A DNA stretch of 64,000 bases from Paraescarpia echinospica (Eukaryota; Annelida; Polychaeta; Sabellida; Siboglinidae). The stretch lies in the NCBI GenBank assembly GCA_020002185.1, contig JAHLWY010000205.1:84369-148368 (forward strand), given 5' to 3'. Positions 59,085 through 64,000 of the stretch are shown here, in pieces. How positions within the stretch are numbered: the first letter of the stretch is position 1; each line of letters opens with the position of its first letter. A model generated the notes under the pieces. That model searched no databases and was not told where the DNA came from. It saw only the letters and a list, made by a program, of their open reading frames with translations. The position numbers and the translations under genes were made by a program.

Positions 59085-59425
59085 GTAACCCTTAAAAACT
59101 GCAGTACGAAATCCATCGCCTGTCATTATACTCCAAATCTGGCTCTGATTAACGCTAGATCCCTACGCAATAAAGCGACGACTATGAGTAAATCTATTAT
59201 TCAGCATAAATGGGATGTGCTGGCATTCACAGAGACGTGGCTTAAGAAGAACGGAGACGATGCGATAATAGCCGAAGTAACCCCGCCCGGATATACACTC
59301 CAACATGTCGCCCGTGCGTCTGGTCGTGGCGGTGGAGTGGCAATTATACATCGCGCTACATACAAAACAAAATTGCAACCGAAGTTCAGTTCAGTTCAAT
59401 TCAGCGTTCAGTTAAAATACACATG
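59085..59425 (+). pseudogene. LINE endonuclease N-terminal fragment
   Basis: Plus-strand reading gives NLALINARSLRNKATTMSKS, DVLAFTETWLKKNG (catalytic Glu), VTPPGYTLQHVARASGRGGG and GVAIIHR: the N-terminal half of a CR1/L2-group APE endonuclease. It is cut off at about 59420 by another repeat and directly preceded by the word array. Confidence 0.85.
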
Positions 59426-59910
59426 GCTTCAAAGTAAAGCGATCGCTTGCCAACATAAATCACAATCCTTTATTGTCCCTTGGGAGGACATTTATTTGGA
59501 GTGTAACAGCTTATTGAAACAAATAAAACAAATGTACATGTAATATAAAAATTTAAAAATAGTAAAAGTTATATCGGTTAAGACAAATAAAATGAGTAAA
59601 CATGTTAAATAAGTTAAAATAAGTGATGGAGTTGAAAGCGGCGGCCAGAAGGAAGCAGTTTATAGGATGGAAACAGGGAATGTTCGGGGTCTGAGGAGAT
59701 CGTCCTTCCCTTTCTTTCTGCCCGTTGCCCGTACAGATCCTCTAGACGGGTCGGTTTTTTCCCATCACCTTGCCAGTAACCTTGACGGTTCGTGCCAGAG
59801 AGTTGCAATGCACAACACTCAGGCCACCGCACCACACAAGGAACCCAAATGTAATAGAGCTTTAGATGTAGCATCTATGGAATGTTTACAGAAAAATCAT
59901 CATTTTGGAT
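59426..59910 (-). pseudogene. LINE 3' end fragment with RT C-terminal tail
   Basis: On the minus strand, about 59874-59614 encodes RTISSDPEHSLFPSYKLLPS followed by GRRFQ, the pattern found at the extreme C-terminus of several Jockey-group LINE ORF2 proteins (DP.HPL...LLPSGRR). The downstream 3' UTR ends near 59470 with a GACAATAAAGGATTG-type terminus. The catalytic parts are absent. The lineage differs from the endonuclease fragment next to it, which has opposite orientation. Confidence 0.6.
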
Positions 59911-60690
59911 AATAAGCTTAGTTGGGTTATCGTTTGCTATTGTACGTTTCTTGACAACATTAATTACATGTTTGTTAAATTCATTTGAAATGTCTTGTTT
60001 ATTTAGACATGCTAAACCATCTTCCGTAGTGAATTATTTCATTCATATTATAGTTTTTAGTTTAGTTTGTGTTTAGTACTTCACCGATTGTTTTCCACAT
60101 TTATTTTATTGTACACTTGTATTCTTGAAACAGTTTGTTACAGTGCATTTTTAGATAGTCTAATAACATAAGTTAATTTGTTTTGGTTTTATATATATGT
60201 TAATTAGTTTTATAAATATGTTAATTAGCATTGACCATTTGACTATTTACTGAAAATTTCTTTTGATTTACCCAACATCCTTCCATTTTGTCATTTGCTA
60301 TACACCAGTGAAGATTTGTAATGTTCGTTCTCAAAACAAAGTGAGATTATGAACTGGCCACATATACCGTATACATTACGTACCATGTATTTTGGTTCCC
60401 CTCGATATTTGGGAGCATACGTTAAGGTTTCATAAATCGTTTCTATGATGTCTAAGGCTTCAGCTTTTGGGCGCTACCTCAGGTACGATTCTGGATAAAA
60501 ATACAACCACAATCACATAAAATAACAACATAAAAATAATAATGTCTATCGTATAGTTGAATTCTTTCACAAAATACTACTATCGTCAGGCTTATATCAA
60601 TAGGCATGAATACGATAGAAATTTTAATTGAAGAATGTTCTAACTTACTGATGACAATACACTAAAATATAAACGGGATGACTGATGCAT
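59911..60690. other. No gene seen
   Basis: AT-rich spacer; nothing recognisable. Polinton B similarity begins at its right end. Confidence 0.5.
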
Positions 60691-60699
60691 TTCAAAAGA

Positions 60700-61971
60700 A
60701 TACCGTCTACCTCCGTCACTTTGTGAAGGTCGTCGAAGTATGGGAATGTGAGTGTAAGGTCACGAGAAGCGAGACGGTCGTAAGAAAGTCTCTGGACGCC
60801 ACCTTTCCCCGATGACGCCACGTGCAGTGGAAGATGACGTCACAGCAGATACTGACAGGTGTGCGCAACGGAACCTTGTTCGGCATGATTCAGTGCGACA
60901 TTCGCATACCTGAAGAATTGCGCGTCCACTTTGGCGAGATGCAGCCCATCTTTAAGAACGTCAACATGACACGTGACGACCTCGGACCGTTCATGCTTCG
61001 GCACGCCGAAGAACAGGACATCATGTCGACTCCGCGCCGCACCCTGGTGGGGATTTATAACGGTGACAAGACCTTGCTCGCCACACCTCTGTTGCGATGG
61101 TACTTGGAGCATGGACTGGAGATGACGCACGTCTATTAGGTCGTTGAATACACTCCGAATCCGTGCTTCCGACGATTCGGCGAGGCAGTGTCCGCGGCCC
61201 GTCGTGAGGAAGATATCGACCCTGACAATGCCACCATCGCGGACACGAATAAGTTGATGGGGAATTCGAGGTACTGCACGGAGGCGAAGGTATCGCTCAT
61301 GATCAATGATCGACGATTTCGGCAGCTCGAGCTCATCGTCGACGATGCCTACGAGATCGAGATGAGCAAGAGAAGTGGCAAGTACGCCACTCCCATACAC
61401 GTAGGCTAATTTGTGTTGCAGTATGCCAAACAGCGCATGTTGCAGTTCTGTTATGACTCCGTCGATAGGTACCTGGAACGTCCACTGTTCGAGTACTGTG
61501 AAACCGACACGGATAGCGCGTACTTAGCTTTGGACGGCGAGTCCGTCGGTGACCACGTGAACCCGTAACTACGAGAACATTACTTCCGGCACCGCTCCGA
61601 ATGGCTGCTGTCCGAACGTTGCAGCGACTATCACTGCGAGTACGTGCGATATCGCCTCGCCGGACATATGTGGGCCGGCACAGAGTCCTGCTGCATGGCA
61701 CGCAAAGTCTACGATAATAGGACTTCGGGTCTCTTCAAAGTCGAGTGGGTTGGGTATTCTTTCGTGGGTCTATGCAGCAAGACGTACTATTGTTCCGGAC
61801 CCACGGACAAATACAGTCCGAAAGGACTTATCAAACGGAAAGAACCGTGGGTTTCGGGTGAATCACTCGTCCTTCATCACCTACGTACAGGAACGCGCGG
61901 CCCTGACCTACTTCTACGCCAAACGCGTGGTCCACGATGACGGAGTGACCACGGGTCCCGTAGACGTGTAA
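60700..61971 (+). pseudogene. Polinton family B DNA polymerase, C-terminal half, broken
   Basis: It begins within the fingers-proximal region (YLRHFVKVVEVWECE, then a frame change) and continues GVRNGTLFGMIQCDIRIPEE, FGEMQPIFKNVN and LATPLLRWYLEHG. From 60822 one frame runs to about 61850 with in-frame stops at 61137, 61407 and 61566. Motif B is TNKLMGNSRYCTE (family NSxYG, the Gly replaced by Cys). Motif C EYCETDTDSAYLAL has the intact DTDS metal-binding pair. The C-terminal NRGFRVN, then YVQERAALTYFYAKRVV, falls in a shifted frame ending at 61971. The family protein is protein-primed, replicating the element; this copy cannot make it. Confidence 0.92.
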
Positions 61972-62008
61972 AAGGCAAAGATCAGGCACTCGAACGTCAT
62001 AATCGATC

Positions 62009-62630
62009 ATGGCCGCACGATGGAAACATCCTTTCACGTGCATCATCGCCGGGTCGACGGGATGCGGTAAAAGTACTTTTGTGACGCGCATGCTACATCA
62101 CGCCGTCACGATGATCGATCCGCCACCAAATAAGATCACGCGGTGTTACGTAGAATGGCAAAGAGCTTACGCCACGATGAATGTAGTCGATGTCCAATGG
62201 AAGCGTTACCGAGCGACAGCTTGTTCGGTGCGTCAACGAGGAACCTCGTGGTCATAGACGATCTGATGGCGGAAACGGACGAACGGGTCACGACCTTGTT
62301 CACGAAAAAAGTCATAACAAGTAAACGTCCGTACTGTATCTCGTCCAGAACCTCTTTCCGTAAAACAAGGAGAGTTGCACTATCAGCCTGAATTCTCACT
62401 ATATGGTGGTCTTCAAGAATCCTCACGATTCCTCTCAGATAGTTCACTTGGCACGACAGATGTATCCGAGTCGTGTATAGTTTGTACAAGACGAGTTCAA
62501 AGACTCCACGTCTGTACCGTACGGTTATCTCTTGGTCGATGTCAAAGAGGACACGCCCGAGTATATGCGTCTACATAGGGCCATTTTCCAGACGACGGCG
62601 TTCAGTACGTGTAACTCCCAAAGGTATATA
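62009..62630 (+). pseudogene. Polinton packaging ATPase (A32-like, FtsK/HerA class), broken
   Basis: It starts at ATG 62009, 38 bases after PolB, with RWKHPFTCIIAGSTGCGKST: the Walker A motif GSTGCGKST is intact. After a frame change near 62195 comes STRNLVVIDDLMAETDERV, with Walker B hhhhDD. After a second change near 62340-62388 comes HYMVVFKNPHDSSQIVHLAR, a stop near 62500, and PYGYLLVDVKEDTPE. In the family the protein is thought to drive genome packaging into Polinton-encoded capsids. Two frameshifts and a stop disable it. Confidence 0.9.
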
Positions 62631-62666
62631 AAGACCGCGCATGCGCCCCGCCTCTTCACTTACACG

Positions 62667-62870
62667 ATGTCTGAGCTCAGGAAGAGACACCTTCTCTGCA
62701 TACAGGCGCTGAATAAATACAAGAGCACTATATTGAGGAAAACTATCTTCGCCAACGCCGACGCCGATCTACTTTGCGCATTGGCCGTGTGCGCCTACAA
62801 CATATTGAAAAAGAACGTACCATTGACCCCGGTACATAGGCGACGGTTGAGTAAGTATAGCATAGAATGA
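62667..62870 (+). CDS. Small Polinton protein, N-terminal part
   Basis: The open frame from ATG 62667 encodes MSELRKRHLLCIQALNKYKS, ADADLLCALAVCAYNIL and PVHRRRLSKYS, then stops at 62868. In other Polintons this short, basic, helical protein continues into a Gly-Gly-Phe-Leu plus hydrophobic tail. Here a GGFLSAFLAPFL stretch is still readable at about 62960-62995 in another frame, so the 67-codon product is probably truncated. The function is not established; a minor capsid or DNA-associated role has been proposed for such genes, which is inference. Confidence 0.6.
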   Translation: MSELRKRHLLCIQALNKYKSTILRKTIFANADADLLCALAVCAYNILKKNVPLTPVHRRRLSKYSIE

Positions 62871-63042
62871 ACCTACGCTAGTTGGGACGAAGAAGCGTGT
62901 CGGCGGCCAGGAGACGTCAAATCTTACTCGAAAATAACCAGGTGGTGAAAGACAGACCGGAGGTTTCCTTTCGGCTTTCCTAGCTCCTTTTCTTTAGTGC
63001 CGTCTTTCTTCCGCTACTGAAAGAGATGCTATTCAAGGCGGG

Positions 63043-63225
63043 ATGGAACACGCACGGAAAATGTCCGTGTTGGACCCGCGAATTCTGGACAGTCTTCGAG
63101 CCACCACCACACCTGTAATGACGGATAGGCTAGGAAAAAAGATCCAAGTCCTCGATGACGAGATGTCGGCCATTCTCAACAGAAAAACGAGATGTCGCGT
63201 GGACAGAGCTCGGAGGACTAATTAA
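63043..63225 (+). CDS. Small Polinton conserved protein (MEH..KM..LDPR type), truncated
   Basis: ATG 63043 opens MEHARKMSVLDPRILDSLRA, then LGKKIQVLDDEMSAILNRK, and stops at 63223-63225. A protein starting MEH.KKM and DPR, followed by an LD.EM..IL helix, is recurrent at this position in Polintons. Related codons continue out of frame (GVPVPEVTWW at about 63233-63262, and a stretch to about 63570), so the gene was longer. Function unknown. Confidence 0.6.
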   Translation: MEHARKMSVLDPRILDSLRATTTPVMTDRLGKKIQVLDDEMSAILNRKTRCRVDRARRTN

Positions 63226-63717
63226 CAACGGAGTTCCGGTACCGGAAGTAACGTGGTGGATCTAGTGAACGATCTGTTCCACGCGAGAAAGACCGCCGGA
63301 GATCCGACGGGATGGCGGGTGTTTCCATGACAACTCGGCGGCATCAATCTACCCATGGAGTTGGTAAGCAATGAGTCCAGGAAATTACTCATTCAAGAGG
63401 GACAAAGTGCAGCGGTGTCACAGGTGGCACCCAAAACTTTACATTCGGTCGGTAGAGAACGGCGAGCGCTGCGTTGGACACCCCTCGCGCGTCGACGAAT
63501 GGAACAGTCCGCCCTACCAACCCCGCCGTCGGAAAGACGCAAGGCGACGGATGGATGGAAGAGTCTTTAAAGGAGGAGGTCCGTCACGAATATATGGCAT
63601 AATGACCGTCATAGACCCACGGGCCACTTGGCGTTGTCTCTTCACCGCTGTCACCTACGCCGGACTTCACATTGACGCAGGCAATTCATTCGACTATCTG
63701 ATTCGTTTACCGACGCC
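63226..63717 (+). other. Decayed continuation of the previous Polinton gene
   Basis: Fragments in changing frames resemble the C-terminal part of the preceding protein: a TAGDPTGWRV-like segment near 63293, PMELVSNESRKLL near 63352, and a basic, Pro/Arg-rich stretch to about 63568. I cannot assign a single frame. Confidence 0.4.
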
Positions 63718-64000
63718 ATGGTTCACCACCGTTCCAGCCTTCGAGAAGTCTACTTCGACCTCACAAAGGTGGGAATTTACGGAGGAATAGAGTCCTTGCG
63801 ACGTGTCACACGTGTACCGAGGAAAGTCGTCCAACAATGGCTATCGGAACATAACGCCCATACCCTACACAAAACGATGCGAACTCATTTCAAGAGACGA
63901 CGCGTTGTCGTGGGTGGACGGAATCAACAGTGGCAGTCTGATCTCGTCGACGTGTCCAGTCTGAAAAAAGACAACGTGGGTACAACTTTTCTATTCATGG
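63718..64000 (+). CDS. Polinton retroviral-type integrase, N-terminal part (runs off the window)
   Basis: The open frame from ATG 63718 encodes 94 residues to the edge without a stop. VYFDLTKVGIYGGIESLRR and VVQQWLSEHNAHTLHK form the N-terminal module; RRRVVVGGRNQQWQSDLVDV brings the first catalytic Asp of the DDE core (QSDLVDV). This wording is typical of Polinton integrases, which join the element's inverted terminal repeats to the genome. The second Asp and Glu lie beyond 64000. It is the only gene of Polinton B with no lesion in view; whether it is intact cannot be judged here. Confidence 0.88.
   Translation, partial: MVHHRSSLREVYFDLTKVGIYGGIESLRRVTRVPRKVVQQWLSEHNAHTLHKTMRTHFKRRRVVVGGRNQQWQSDLVDVSSLKKDNVGTTFLFM

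Larger units (their letters stand above)
60690..64000 (+). mobile_element. Polinton/Maverick remnant B, 5'-truncated, continues beyond the window
   Basis: The order on the plus strand is PolB C-terminal half, packaging ATPase, small hydrophobic-tailed protein gene, small DPR-motif protein gene and integrase start. This set and wording are those of Polintons as I know them. GC content is visibly higher than the flanks. Genes carry stops and frameshifts except the integrase start, which is open to the edge. Capsid and protease genes, if present, lie outside. Confidence 0.9.

Overview
This window looks like repeat-rich nuclear DNA from a metazoan, most likely a marine invertebrate; I cannot name the species. 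The evidence is the mix of mobile elements: Ty3/Gypsy elements, CR1-, L2/Daphne- and I/Nimb-type LINEs, two Polinton/Maverick remnants and a hAT-like inverted-repeat element. They sit in AT-rich, microsatellite-laden DNA with nothing resembling bacterial gene organisation. I found no convincing intact host gene, no tRNA, rRNA or CRISPR array. Almost all recognisable coding sequence belongs to mobile elements, and nearly all of it is broken by stops, frameshifts, truncation or nested insertion.

Layout. 1-6.6 kb: microsatellites, and two LINE 3' ends abutting head to head at 3421/3422. 6.7-10.8 kb: a decayed Ty3/Gypsy element (+). 10.8-16.3 kb: degenerate modules of about 280 bp split by an L2/Daphne-like LINE (-, 11.8-14.9 kb). 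16.3-19.8 kb: GC-rich Polinton PolB remnant (+) ending in a TG microsatellite. 19.8-22.5 kb: minisatellites and microsatellites that keep long but meaningless frames open. 24.4-25.1 kb: an array built from TGAATGGTA-type words. 26.2-29.8 kb: a nearly complete I/Nimb-like LINE (+).

29.9-43.7 kb: two nearly identical direct copies of a 6.9-kb unit. Each contains a 1,330-bp hAT-like element, SGNH-hydrolase-like exon remnants and the 3' part of a CR1-like LINE. The second copy runs into the rest of that LINE (to 46.5 kb), including an ORF1 with zinc-finger, coiled-coil and SGNH-type regions. 46.96-53.05 kb: a structurally complete Ty3/Gypsy element (-) with paired 153/154-bp LTRs, target-site duplication TTAAG, PBS and PPT. 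Its pol is interrupted by a 1,421-bp solo LTR that has its own duplication, AGCAC. 54.3-59.1 kb: satellites and an L2/Daphne-like LINE fragment inserted into a 175-bp satellite. 60.7-64.0 kb: a second Polinton (+) with PolB C-terminal half, A32-type packaging ATPase, two small conserved Polinton genes and the start of the integrase, cut by the window edge.

The window is therefore a nested transposon landscape. Most informative are the 6.9-kb duplication (recent event or assembly artefact), the clean LTR-within-LTR nesting, the SGNH domains in LINE ORF1 and in exon-like remnants, and the two related TGAATGGTA arrays of unknown nature. All identifications are by eye from motifs; no database search was run.
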